This document shows positions 54,391-63,916 of a stretch of 64,000 bases of DNA, piece after piece. Position 1 is the stretch's first letter. Each line of letters starts with the position of its first letter. The notes beneath the pieces were generated by a model. The model searched no databases, was not told the origin of the DNA, and worked only from the letters and a program-made list of their open reading frames with translations. Both the position numbers and the translations under genes were made by a program. Origin of the DNA: Hyphomonadaceae bacterium (lineage in GTDB: Bacteria; Pseudomonadota; Alphaproteobacteria; Caulobacterales; Hyphomonadaceae); contig JADKDU010000005.1 in NCBI GenBank assembly GCA_016714495.1, positions 62,001 to 126,000 on the forward strand, given 5' to 3'.

Positions 54391-54633
54391 ACGTTGGATG
54401 AATATGAGCGTCCTCAAATGCAACAACAGTCGCGCTTCGCCGCTCGCAAAACCCCGCGCAAATGCGTCTTAGTGCGGCGTTTGAGCTGTATAAAACTGAT
54501 TGATACCGGGTTGACCCGACGCTGCGGCAGACACGATATCAGCGGTTCCGAGGCCCGTCCCCCCAACCCAGGGCCGAGGATGGAGGGGGCGTTGGGCAAC
54601 CAGCGCCCCCGACACATCGATATCCGTGAACGA

Positions 54634-55470
54634 TCAGTCGATCTGGTACTGCTCAGGCCGATAACCTGGATCGGGATATTCGAGCTTCATCGCTTCCAGC
54701 TCGCCGCGAATGAGCCGCGCCGCAATCGCATCGCGGCGCGTCCGTGAATCCGCCGGCACGACATGCCACGGCGCCCACGATGTCGAACAGCGTTGCAGCA
54801 CGGTTTCATAGGCCGCCTGGTAGTCGTCCCACAGCTTGCGATCCTCAAGATCGCTCGGATTGAACTTCCAGCGCTTCTGGGGAACCTCAAGGCGCTCGCG
54901 CAGGCGCACGCCCTGCTCCTCCTTCGAGATGTGGAGCATGATCTTCAGCATTCGCGTGCCGTTCTCGACCAGCATTTTTTCCCACTGGTTGATCTGCTCA
55001 TAGCGCTGCTCAACCATCTTAGCCGGCGCAAGCTGGCGCACCTTGACGACCAGCACGTCCTCGTACTGCGAACGGTTGAACACGGTGATGAAACCACGGC
55101 GCGGCGTGACCTTGTGGAGGCGCCAGAGATAGTCGTGCGCAAGCTCTTCTTCAGTCGGCTTGCCGAAGGCCTGCACCATCATGCCCAGCGGACTGGTGTA
55201 TCGGAACGCTTCCTTTGTCGCCCCGTCCTTGCCGGACGTATCGATGCCCTGCAGAACGATCAGAAGCGAGCCTGCCTTGCTGGCGAAGAGTGCGTCCTGA
55301 AGGTCGTTGATCGCGAGCGCATCCGCCTCCAGCGAAGCCTTCGCGTCCTTCTTGTTCTCGAACAGCTTGTCGCCACGCGTCTCGCAATCCTTCAACGCGA
55401 ACGCCTTTTTATTCTTCGGATCGACGAGCGTCAGCTCGTGAACATCCTTCAGGCTGGGCTGGTTCGGCAT
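54634..55470 (-). CDS. PPK2 family polyphosphate kinase
   Basis: A 278-residue single-domain PPK2 protein (the polyphosphate:nucleotide phosphotransferase group). It moves phosphate between polyphosphate and nucleoside di- or monophosphates. The Walker A loop is LQGIDTSGKDGATKEAF and the second key motif is VFNRSQYEDVLVVKV. The lid region includes EQRYEQINQWEKML. GAGGAG precedes the ATG. It lies between lipoproteins and rpsD with no pathway neighbours. Confidence 0.94.
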   Translation of the reverse strand: MPNQPSLKDVHELTLVDPKNKKAFALKDCETRGDKLFENKKDAKASLEADALAINDLQDALFASKAGSLLIVLQGIDTSGKDGATKEAFRYTSPLGMMVQAFGKPTEEELAHDYLWRLHKVTPRRGFITVFNRSQYEDVLVVKVRQLAPAKMVEQRYEQINQWEKMLVENGTRMLKIMLHISKEEQGVRLRERLEVPQKRWKFNPSDLEDRKLWDDYQAAYETVLQRCSTSWAPWHVVPADSRTRRDAIAARLIRGELEAMKLEYPDPGYRPEQYQID

Positions 55471-55610
55471 TGGCGCTCCTCGGCTGTCCCGATAAACCTA
55501 GCGCGCGACCACCCTTTCGTCTCGCCATTCCCCCAGTACGCGAACCGGCAAAGCGAAAGGGCGGCCCGTCGCCAGGCCGCCCTCTCCAGTGTTTCAAAGA
55601 GTGGCTCGTC

Positions 55611-56228
55611 TTACGACGAGTAGAATTCGACCACCAGGTTCGGCTCCATGCGGGCCGCATACGGGATGTCGCCCAGCGCCGGCATGCGCACGAACTTCGC
55701 CGTGCCCGCCTTGTGATCGACTTCCACGTATTCGGGAACGTCGCGCTCGCCCGAGCCCATGGCCTCGATGACCAGCGCCATGTTGCGGGATTTCTCTTTG
55801 ACCTGGACGATGTCGCCCGGCTTCACGGTCATGGAGGCGATGTTCGCCTTCTTGCCGTTCAGCGTGACGTGACCATGGTTTACGAACTGGCGGGCCGCGA
55901 AGATCGTCGGCACGAACTTGGCGCGGTATACGACCGTGTCGAGGCGCGATTCGAGCAGGCCGACCAGCAGCTCGGCGGTGTTGCCGGTGCGGCGCGAGGC
56001 CTCTTCATAGGTCTTGCGGAACTGCTTTTCCGTGATGTCGCCGTAGAAGCCCTTGAGCTTCTGTTTGGCCATCAGCTGGATGCCGAAATCCGACGGCTTG
56101 TTCGAACGGCGAGCGCCATGCTGGCCGGGGCGGGTCTGGCGGTTGTTGATCGGGGATTTCGGACGACCCCAGACGTTTTCACCAACGCGGCGGTCGAGCT
56201 TGTACTTGGCGTTCTGGCGCCTGGACAT
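55611..56228 (-). CDS. rpsD: Small ribosomal subunit protein uS4
   Basis: The 205-residue protein is S4, a primary 16S rRNA binder. It has the N-terminal domain (MSRRQNAKYKLDRRVGENVW) and the S4 RNA-binding domain (RLDTVVYRAKFV through ARQFVNHGHVTLNGKKANI). AAGAGG precedes the ATG. As in other alphaproteobacteria it is coded alone, apart from the main ribosomal operons. It may autoregulate from its leader, but no pseudoknot was sought. Confidence 0.98.
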   Translation of the reverse strand: MSRRQNAKYKLDRRVGENVWGRPKSPINNRQTRPGQHGARRSNKPSDFGIQLMAKQKLKGFYGDITEKQFRKTYEEASRRTGNTAELLVGLLESRLDTVVYRAKFVPTIFAARQFVNHGHVTLNGKKANIASMTVKPGDIVQVKEKSRNMALVIEAMGSGERDVPEYVEVDHKAGTAKFVRMPALGDIPYAARMEPNLVVEFYSS

Positions 56229-56526
56229 GGTAGCCTCTTCTTCGATGCGCTCCGGCGGGACCCCTATGGCCCTCGCGATCTCAACGGCGGCGACGCATCA
56301 CCCGTAATTTCCCCCTTCCCCCTGGAGGGGGCGAGGAAGCGCGGAAAGACAGGATCAGCAAGGGAAAGTCAAGGCGGCGAGCTCCCTCCCGGCCGGATTT
56401 ACGCAAACTATCAGGTTTCTGTCAGGCTGGGCCGCCAGCGTTACAGGAACGCTTGAAAACCCCAAGGAGTTGAGGATTGTGGCGGCTTGTTCGGCCGGTC
56501 CACCGGCTCGCGGAGCGCCCTGCCTC

Positions 56527-57252
56527 ATGGACTTCATGTCTATCTTCACCGTCGAAGGGCTTCAGGCCTTCGCTACGGTCGTCATGATCGACCTTGTTCT
56601 GGCGGGAGACAACGCGGTCGTCATCGGCCTCGCGGCCGCCGGCCTGCCAAAGGAACAGCGCGGCAAGGCCATCCTGATTGGCGTCATCGCCGCCACCGTG
56701 CTGCGTATCCTGTTCGCCCTGGTCGCGACGCAACTGCTGGCCATCATCGGCCTGCTGTTCGCAGGCGGGGTTCTGCTGTTGTGGGTGTGCTGGAAGATGT
56801 GGCGCGAGCTGAGCACGCCGCACCACACTGAGGAGGAAGCAATCGAGGGCCAGGATCTCGACGGCGACGGCAAGATAGCCGGGCAGTCGATGGCCAAGAA
56901 GTCGCTGGCCCAGGCCGTCACGCAGATCGTCATTGCGGACGTCTCGATGTCGCTCGACAATGTGCTCGCCGTCGCTGGTGCGGCGCACGATCACCCGTGG
57001 ATCCTCGTCTTCGGTCTCGCGCTGTCTGTCGTGCTCATGGGCGTCGCGGCGACCTTCATCGCGAGACTGCTCGCGAAGCATCGCTGGATCGCCTATGTAG
57101 GCCTGATCATCATCCTCTACGTAGCCGTCCACATGATGTGGGATGGCGGCTGGCAGGTCTATGATTGCAACCCGACCTGGTTCGGCCTGACCGAGATCGG
57201 GCCGCACTGTCCGGTCAATCCCGCCGTGCCGGACGCGCTCGCGCCCCACTGA
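56527..57252 (+). CDS. TerC family membrane protein (YjbE-like)
   Basis: The 241-residue protein has about seven helices. The TerC signature is in VVMIDLVLAGDNAVVIGLAA and the second half repeat IVIADVSMSLDNVLAVAGAA, each with an Asp in a membrane helix that could coordinate a metal such as Mn2+. An acidic loop (EGQDLDGDGK) between the repeats looks EF-hand-like. The start is uncertain: an in-frame GTG at 56479 has a better site (AAGGAG) but would add 16 hydrophilic residues. Probably exports Mn2+ or helps membrane protein maturation. No yybP-ykoY riboswitch is seen upstream. Confidence 0.87.
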   Translation: MDFMSIFTVEGLQAFATVVMIDLVLAGDNAVVIGLAAAGLPKEQRGKAILIGVIAATVLRILFALVATQLLAIIGLLFAGGVLLLWVCWKMWRELSTPHHTEEEAIEGQDLDGDGKIAGQSMAKKSLAQAVTQIVIADVSMSLDNVLAVAGAAHDHPWILVFGLALSVVLMGVAATFIARLLAKHRWIAYVGLIIILYVAVHMMWDGGWQVYDCNPTWFGLTEIGPHCPVNPAVPDALAPH

Positions 57253-57259
57253 TGGTGAG

Positions 57260-59447
57260 CTAGAACGCGCCCGACACGTTCAGGCGAATGATCGGCCCGA
57301 AGGTGCGGTAACGCTCTTCGGTAAAGTCCACCGGATTGGTGCGCAGGCTCGGCGAGTCAGCATCGTTCGGGTCCGCCGACTGATAGACTTCGCGTTTAAA
57401 ATTCTCCGACGTGTCGTTGAGATTCACAGCCTGCAGCCGCACCTTCATGCCGAAAACGTCCTTGTTCTCGATCGAGACGAAGTTCACCGACGGCGCCGTC
57501 CACTCCCGCGAAACTTCATCCAGACGGTAGTTCGCATAGTTCTGGTATTCCTCGACGCCGCCAACCAGGGGCCACGGCGTCCCCGGAATGTCCCAGCGCA
57601 GAGAGGCCGTCGCGGTGATCTTTGGATAATCGCTGATCTGGCGCTTCTCGCCAGTCAGCGGGTCTTCAAGCCGACTGTCGCGATAGCGCCAGGAGAATTC
57701 CGTCTGCAGGCCCTTGGCCCCGATCTCGTCGAACTTGATCGTGCCCGACACGGTGAGCGATGACGCCCATGCTTCGTCGATATTGCCGACGCCCTGCCCG
57801 CGAATGTCGGTGAGGTTCGTGACCTGCTGTCCAAGCGCGCCGATCGGAACGAGATCAACCACGTCCTCAATGAAGTGGTATTCGCCAGCCGCCTTCAGCG
57901 CGCCCCACGGACCGAGCGCCTTGTTGAGTTCGGACGAGAGCGACCAGGATTGCTCCGGCACCAGCTCCACATTGCCGGCGGACGTGTTGTTGGCCTGAAT
58001 ATCAACTGACGACAGGAAGTCGCCGAAATCGAGCTGCCCGACCTTGCGCTCGCCCTTGAACGAAATATCGAGCGTTGCGTCCGCTTTCCAAACCAGGGCG
58101 ACAAAGCCCTTGGGCCTGACAAACGCGCGGGTCAGCCCGCCGGCGCCTTGTTGCGAGAGTTCGGAATACTCGACACCGAGCGAGCTTTTGCAGGCTCCAT
58201 TGGTCGCTCAGCTTGCGGCTGCAGGAGACGTTCGTCTCCGCACGACGCTCCTCCACGCGCGCCGTGCCGCCGGCAAGGGGCGCAAGCGTGTAATTGCCGT
58301 CCGGCATGCGTGAGCCGAAGTCCGTCGCAAGATCGAGATAGTTGAAGGCGCCTTCGCCCGCGAACTGCAGGTCGCCGCCGAAGGCGCCGAAACCGTATTC
58401 GCCGCGCACAATGCTCTCGCCCGCCTTCTGGTGTTCAAATACCCGCTCGCAAAAGGAAGCTGCGCCCAGATCATCGTAAAACTCGACCATGACGAGATTG
58501 TCTTCCTCCTCATACCTATGCAGGCCGATCAGCTTCAGCCGGCCCGGGCCGAGGTCGAACTCGTAGTCGGCGCCGATCTCGGCTGTCTTGTCATCCTCGC
58601 CGATGTTGACGAAGCGGGTGGTCTGCGGCGCGTTCACGGGAAAGCGGAATGAATCCTCGCGGCCCACGAAATTTTCAGAGCCGAGCGTGAGGTTCATGTT
58701 GGCGATCGCGCCGTTGGTGGATTCATAGGTCAAAGTCGCCGCAACGTTCGGCTCCTCGCCCCCGCCGTTGAACCCTTCGCGGCGGATATCGAGCGTGTTT
58801 CCTGCGCCGTCCTTGATCGTGCCCGGTCCGTCATGGCCGTTATGGTATTCGCGGTTGCTGAGCTCCGCCGACCACGACCAGCCATTCTCCGTCTTGCCAT
58901 TCGCCGACACAGCGCCATTGAACCAGGAAGGCTGCAGGTTTTCGCGAAACTCCGGCTCCACGTTCCACGTGCCGCTGAAGACGTCGACCCTGGCGATCAC
59001 GTTGGCGACCTGGCCCGACAAGCCGGGAACGTTAAGGGTGGCGCCATCGACGACCTCGATGCGCACGACGCTTTCGGCGGAGATACGGCCGAGCGCAGCT
59101 TCCGCGTCATTCGACTTGCCGGAAACGCGACGACCGTTGATCAGGACGTTCTGCTTGGCCTGCCCGAAACCGCGCGCATCGGCATCGGAGTCATCTTCAG
59201 ATATGATGCTGAAACCAGCGATATTCTTGATCATGTCGGCGGCGGTCTTCGGCGCGAAGCGCGCAAAATAGGCGGGCTCATAGACCTGCGCCTGGGGAGA
59301 GACCGCCTGCGCCGGGACCGGCTCTTGCGCGAATGCGGGCGCCGCGCTGAGGAAAATCAGTCCGCCTGCGATTGAAAGCTTGCTGGCCTCACGGACCAGC
59401 GACGCGCGGCCGCGTTCGCGGCAAGCGCCTTGGTTGCCTGTCGACAA
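57260..59447 (-). CDS. TonB-dependent receptor, internal frameshift
   Basis: Two frames form one outer-membrane receptor of about 728 residues. The first (59447 down to 58190) has a signal peptide ending PAFAQE, a plug domain with TAADMIKNIAGFSII, FGQAKQNVLINGRR and RIEVVDGATLNVPG, and beta-barrel strands. The second (to 57260) ends IIRLNVSGAF with the terminal Phe. One extra A in CAAAAG (TTTT at 58186-58189 on the plus strand) breaks the frame; removing it gives a continuous barrel through VEYSELSQQG, TRAFVRPKG and TLDISFKGER. The start is a weak TTG at 59447. This looks like an indel error or a recent loss. Confidence 0.85.
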
Positions 59448-59528
59448 TGCTCGTCCCCAGACCTTGACGGTTTCTATGGAGACGCTGGCTCCCTCCGACA
59501 GGAACAGCGACCCAGTTCGTAGTCCTGC

Positions 59529-61591
59529 TTAGTTCACGGCGCCTTTGGAGCGCAGGTAGGCGGCGATCTCGTCTTCGCCATGACGCTCCGCCATCTTGAG
59601 AGGCTTCGTCGCACTGCCGACCTTGGACGACAGGTTCACATCCGCGCCCTTCTCGACCAGCAGCTTCACCATATCCAGCTCGCCTTCACGCACGGCCTTC
59701 ACTAACGGCGTGTCGTGACCCGGGACGGACGAATTCACCTCAGCGCCGCGGTTCAACAACAGCTGCGCGACGGACAGCGCGTGGTTTTCGGCCGCGACGC
59801 TCAGCGGCGTGCCCGCGCCGGGGAAACCGACGTTAACGTCAGCGCCGGCTTTGATCAGGGCGCGCGCCACATCCGTGCAGCTGTTCTCGGCGGCGGCCAT
59901 CAACGCCGTGCCGCGACCCGGCAGCACCATGTTGATGTCGGCTTTGTCGCCGATCAGCTTGTTGACCTCTTCGATATCGCAATCGTCGGCGGCTTCGTAG
60001 AGGTTGGAATTCGGGCCATAGCGGCCGACCTTGAATTTTGCATCGAACTCGCCCCGCGCCTTGGCCGCCCCGATTTCCGCACGAGCCGCAGCCAACGCTT
60101 CGCGAGCGATCGCCATGCCGTCATGGCTTTCGCGCACGGCGGCGGCGATCTCCTCGCGGTGGGCGGCGAGTTCGGCGCGCGCTTCTTCCATCGCAGCGCG
60201 GATTTCCGCTTGCAGCTGCGGGCCAAGCGCTAGCTTCATCTCCTCGCGTGCTTCCAGGAGCGCCTGGCGGACTTCTTCAGCGTCGAAAGCTTCGAAATCC
60301 TGCCACTTTTCCATATGGTCGGGATCGATGCCGGCCTCCTGAAGCGAGCGGCGAACCTCTTCCATGATCCCAGGCATGTCGCGAAGCAACTCGTCATTGA
60401 CCGAGGCGGAAATTTCGACGCCAAGCGCCGCCATCTCGGCCGACAGTTCGGCAAGATCGCCCTGCAGCTCAGGCGAAAGATCCTGAAGCGCTAGTTCGAG
60501 TTCGGGCATGATGGTCTGCATCATGGCGTTGATTTCTTGGCCTAGCGACGCGAAATCGTCGCCCTTCAACAGGAAGTCGAAATCGTTCGGACCACGGCCA
60601 TCGAGTTCGTTCGAGCGCTGCTCGTCGACGAGCGCGTGTTTCGCATTTTCCGGAGAGGTAAGGTCGATCGCTCCGTTCGGAGACTGGGCTTCCGCTGTAA
60701 AGCGCGGCGTCACCATGGCGGCCACCGCGACCGTGAGCGCCAGGCCAGCGAACGCCAACCTGCCCGAATACTTCGCGGGATGACCACCCGTCTTCGCGAT
60801 CTCGATCAGCCGCTTGATGCGGCGACCAAATTGCGAGCGGGGACCGATGGCGCCCACGGCGAGCTTCGGCGCGCGCACCCAGAGCTGATTTTCCGCCTGC
60901 GCCGTCAGCGAGCGAGCGAAAGCCCGTGCATCGCCCGTGCGATCGACAGCCGCTTCATCGCAGGCCACTTCGCGCTCCTCATCGAGGCGACGGCTGATCC
61001 AGTAGAGTGCGGGGCTCCACCACAGCAGGGCCAGCACGATGCGCTGGCCGAGCGCGGCAAGCATATCGCGGCGGCGGATGTGGGCGCGCTCGTGCTCAAG
61101 CAGCGCGGCCATGCCGGGCGAAGCGAGCGCAATGGCAGTTTGATTTCGGGCAGGGTGAATAGCGCTGCCGGCGTTACCGCCGCGCGTGGAGCCAAAGTCA
61201 CGGGCGCGGCAGGCGCTACGGGCGCCGCCAGATAGTTGTGTTGCGACGCGATTGCGGGCTCGTCAAAAGCCGTCGCCACGATCATCGGATCGACGGGCGT
61301 TGCAGGCGCGGCAGGAAGAGCGGGCGCAGCCACAGGCGCGGTGCTCGCGCTCGTCAGGCTCACCGGCGCGTTGAGCTGCTTCAGCAAGCCGGCGACAATC
61401 GTCTCGCCCGGAATGAACGCCGCCATCGGCAGGGCCAGCGCCGCAACGAAGGCCGCGGCCGCGAGGCCATAGCGTGTCGCGCCACGCATGCGCTTGCCGA
61501 CAATCAGAACACCCGCGAGCACGGCGGCCAAGGCCACGCTCTGCCAAAGATGTCCGAAGATCATTGTCTGCGGGAGGCTGATATCAGTCAT
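59529..61591 (-). CDS. M56 (BlaR1-like) metallopeptidase with ankyrin tail, disrupted
   Basis: The N-terminal frame (from 61591) has two membrane helices (FGHLWQSVALAAVLAGVLIV and YGLAAAAFVAALALPMAAF) and a Pro/Ala linker. The C-terminal frame has the zinc protease site LLEHERAHIRRRD, the third ligand in EEREVACDEAAV, another helix, a long Glu/Ala coiled coil, and four to five ankyrin repeats at the end (TALMAAAENSC, TPLSVAAENHAL, TPLVKAVREGEL). The frames join near 61110-61160, but the expected third helix and cytoplasmic loop with the ILLP motif are absent. So a deletion, or a divergent short form, combines with a frameshift. It pairs with blaI upstream (8-base overlap). Confidence 0.7.
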
Positions 61592-61979
61592 TGCCGTCCT
61601 CCGGAGAGATCATGTCGAGTTCATCCTTCAGCGTCTGAAGCTCGTCAGCGCTAAGGGTCTCGTTTCTTATGAGATGCTGCGCCAATTCGGTCGGCGATCC
61701 TTCGAAAAAGGTCGACACCATCTTGCGCAGCGCGCGAGAGCGCGCATCAGCGCGCGAGACAGTCGGCGAATAGATGAAGGCGCGGCCGTCCTGACGCGGC
61801 TTCACATAGTTCTTGTCCGTCAGGATACGCAGCAGCGTCAGCACGGTGTTGTAGGCGACCGGATAGCTGTCCTCGAGCGCGTCGGTCACGTCCCGCACAC
61901 TCGCCTCCCCCTTGTCCCAGATCACGCGCATGATGCGCTGCTCGGCTTCAGTCAGGACATCGGATCGTGGCTTGGGCAT
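61584..61979 (-). CDS. BlaI/MecI family repressor
   Basis: The 131-residue protein is a winged-helix repressor of the BlaI/MecI/CopY group. LTEAEQRIMRVIWDKGEASV and TVLTLLRILTDKNYVK are the HTH and wing. RAFIYSPTVSRADARSRAL continues the family pattern. BlaI proteins are cleaved by their partner M56 protease after a periplasmic signal, releasing the operon. The partner gene overlaps by 8 bases. Targets are unknown; no beta-lactamase gene is in the window. Confidence 0.92.
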   Translation of the reverse strand: MPKPRSDVLTEAEQRIMRVIWDKGEASVRDVTDALEDSYPVAYNTVLTLLRILTDKNYVKPRQDGRAFIYSPTVSRADARSRALRKMVSTFFEGSPTELAQHLIRNETLSADELQTLKDELDMISPEDGND

Positions 61980-62328
61980 AGCGCTTTGTCTCTCTGCCTT
62001 GTCTCTTCTGGTCCGGCGTCCTGACCGATCGCGCGGGACAACTAGTTCCTTAGGTCACGAACATTCCGATTTATCGATAATCGAGTCAACTAGGTTTCTA
62101 GTTTGAATTTCCGAATTTCTGCGGCTTATGCCGCCACACGAGAAATCCAAGCATAAGTCAAGTCACGGCAAGTAAACACAAGACAAGTTGTCCAGAATTT
62201 TTGCGCTTCAAAATGCAGAACAATCGCGTTTCCCCAGTTTCGTGCATAGGGGGAGTGAACCACTTCCGAGTGCTGGCGTTGGTCTTTCTCCAAGCGGCTG
62301 TCGGCCTCGTTGATCCTGGAGAAACGAC
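61980..62328. promoter_or_regulatory. Divergent regulatory region upstream of blaI
   Basis: This AT-richer gap holds ACTAGT (62041-62046), the palindrome TTATCGATAA (62071-62080) and the dyad ACTAG-GTTT-CTAGT (62089-62102). They lie 62-123 bases upstream of the blaI start and are good candidates for BlaI operators and the operon promoter. The rest leads to the small secreted protein gene, with CTGGAGAAACGAC as its ribosome binding site. Confidence 0.45.
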
Positions 62329-62709
62329 ATGACTCTTACCGGAATTTTTGCTGGCGTTGCGCTGGCTGCTTTGTGCGCACTGCCGGCGTACGCACAGATT
62401 GGAATCGGCGGCGGCGGCGGGGCGCAACTTCCGGGCGTAGGTATTGGCGGCAGCGGATCTGCAACTGTCGACACGCGCCCTGTCACAAACACGACCCGCG
62501 ACACGGTCGATAAGACGCATGACACGGCGCGCGACACTGCCGGCGCCGCTAAACAGAAAGCTGCTGAAGCCGCTGCGCGCGCTCGCGCCGCCAAGCCTGA
62601 TGTTGAGGCCGGCGCCAGCTCTTCGACATCGGGCGGGGTAGGCGTCAGCCCGGGCGGCGCCAACGCTTCAGCATCGACCAACACCGCGGCTTCGGGTTCG
62701 GTGCACTAA
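62329..62709 (+). CDS. Small secreted low-complexity protein
   Basis: The 126-residue protein has a signal peptide (ending ALPAYAQ), a Gly-rich stretch (IGIGGGGGAQLPGVGIGG), then an Ala/Thr/Asp section with repeated RDTxxxxHDTARDT motifs and a Gly/Ser tail. It resembles small alphaproteobacterial surface proteins with charged repeats. GGAGAAACGAC precedes the ATG. Function unknown. It faces the blaI operon across the regulatory gap. Confidence 0.7.
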   Translation: MTLTGIFAGVALAALCALPAYAQIGIGGGGGAQLPGVGIGGSGSATVDTRPVTNTTRDTVDKTHDTARDTAGAAKQKAAEAAARARAAKPDVEAGASSSTSGGVGVSPGGANASASTNTAASGSVH

Positions 62710-62728
62710 ATCGCGACAGCGACATAGT

Positions 62729-62758
62729 CATCCCGGAAGCGGCGAGGCTTCCGGGATG
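62729..62758. terminator. Hairpin between convergent genes
   Basis: Twelve-base arms CATCCCGGAAGC and GCTTCCGGGATG pair perfectly around GGCGAG. The location between the small secreted protein and the M23 gene stops suits bidirectional termination. No long T tract is present on either side. Confidence 0.75.
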
Positions 62759-62764
62759 GTGTCG

Positions 62765-63796
62765 TTATAAGTCCTGCTTCGCGGCCGGGAAGGATAACGG
62801 ATCCGCCGGTTCAAGCCCGAACGAGCCCTTCGGATTTCCATAGTCGCCGAGCAATAACTCATAGTGCAAATGCATCGGGATCTGGTAGCTCGCCGAATTG
62901 CCCATCAGCCCCAATTGCTCGCCTGCCTTGACAGACACGCCGGGCGTCAAGCCACGACCGAACGAAGCCAGATGGGCATAGCGCGTGTAAACGCCTCCGC
63001 CATGATCGATGAGGATCATGTTGCCATAGTCATCGCGGAATTTCATTTCGACGATTGCACCATCGCCGCCTGCCAGCACCGGCACGCCAATGTCAGCGTG
63101 ATAGTCGAGCCCCTTGTGCAGCCTGTCGCTGCGCGGGCCATAGCCTGAAGACATGCACGCGCCCGGCGTCGGGAAAGTGGCGATGCGTACGTCCTTGACC
63201 TGAACCATGGGCTTAAAGCCACTGACGAGGCCGCTTGCATTCAAAGGCGCATTCGAAACCGTCATGCGCGGACACAGCGTAAGCTGTGCCGGGAAGATCG
63301 CGGCGGGATCGTTGGCGACCGGCGGCATGATCACAATCTGTGTTGCTGGCTTGGGCGCGGGTGCAACCGCTGCGCCGGCTTCAGGCGTTACCGGGCTGGT
63401 TGCGTCAGCTCTGACCACTGGCGGCGGCGCGAGCGCGGCGTCGGCGGAAACGTCAGCGATCTCCATGCCATTGGGAACGGCCGCGCTTTCATCCATGGCG
63501 AGGTTGTCGAGCTGCTCCTCCAGCGTGCCACTGTCGCGCTCGACCATGATCACTTCACCCGCGGCGACGGCGAACGCGTTGACCTGCGTCCTGAAAGCGT
63601 CGAATTTTCCGACGGGCATCAGCTCGCGTAGACCCGCGAAGTCCACTTGCTCCAGCCGCAACTTCGCGCGCAGGTCGTTGGCGTTGCGGTCGATTGCGTC
63701 CGTCCATTCCGGCGGCGCTGGCCAGATGCTTCCGCCCAGCCAGCCAACAAAGCCAGACCCGCCTGCTAACGCAGCCACCAGAAGTGTCTTTATCAT
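62765..63796 (-). CDS. M23 family metallopeptidase
   Basis: The 343-residue protein has an N-terminal membrane segment (LVAALAGGSGFVGWLGGSIW) and a long Ala/Pro linker. The C-terminal LytM domain carries SDRLHKGLDYHADIG (first His and Asp ligands) and HLHYELL (HxH). GGVYTRYAHLASFGRGL lies between. All zinc residues are present, so it is probably an active peptidoglycan endopeptidase anchored in the inner membrane. It may work in cell division or polar growth. Confidence 0.9.
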   Translation of the reverse strand: MIKTLLVAALAGGSGFVGWLGGSIWPAPPEWTDAIDRNANDLRAKLRLEQVDFAGLRELMPVGKFDAFRTQVNAFAVAAGEVIMVERDSGTLEEQLDNLAMDESAAVPNGMEIADVSADAALAPPPVVRADATSPVTPEAGAAVAPAPKPATQIVIMPPVANDPAAIFPAQLTLCPRMTVSNAPLNASGLVSGFKPMVQVKDVRIATFPTPGACMSSGYGPRSDRLHKGLDYHADIGVPVLAGGDGAIVEMKFRDDYGNMILIDHGGGVYTRYAHLASFGRGLTPGVSVKAGEQLGLMGNSASYQIPMHLHYELLLGDYGNPKGSFGLEPADPLSFPAAKQDL

Positions 63797-63916
63797 GTCC
63801 CCATCTCCACCCGAGGCGATCGATGCCGCCTGTCTTGGGAAGGAGACTAGGACCCCGCGGCCCCGGAGTCAGCCTCGCCTCGGCGCCAAGGAATTCCCGC
63901 GAGAAAACAAGCATTT

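Noticed and set aside
56400..56526. A yybP-ykoY manganese riboswitch ahead of the terC gene
   Set aside because: TerC genes often have one, but the conserved GGGGAGTA-type loops are not found here; only an AAGGAG ribosome binding site is visible.
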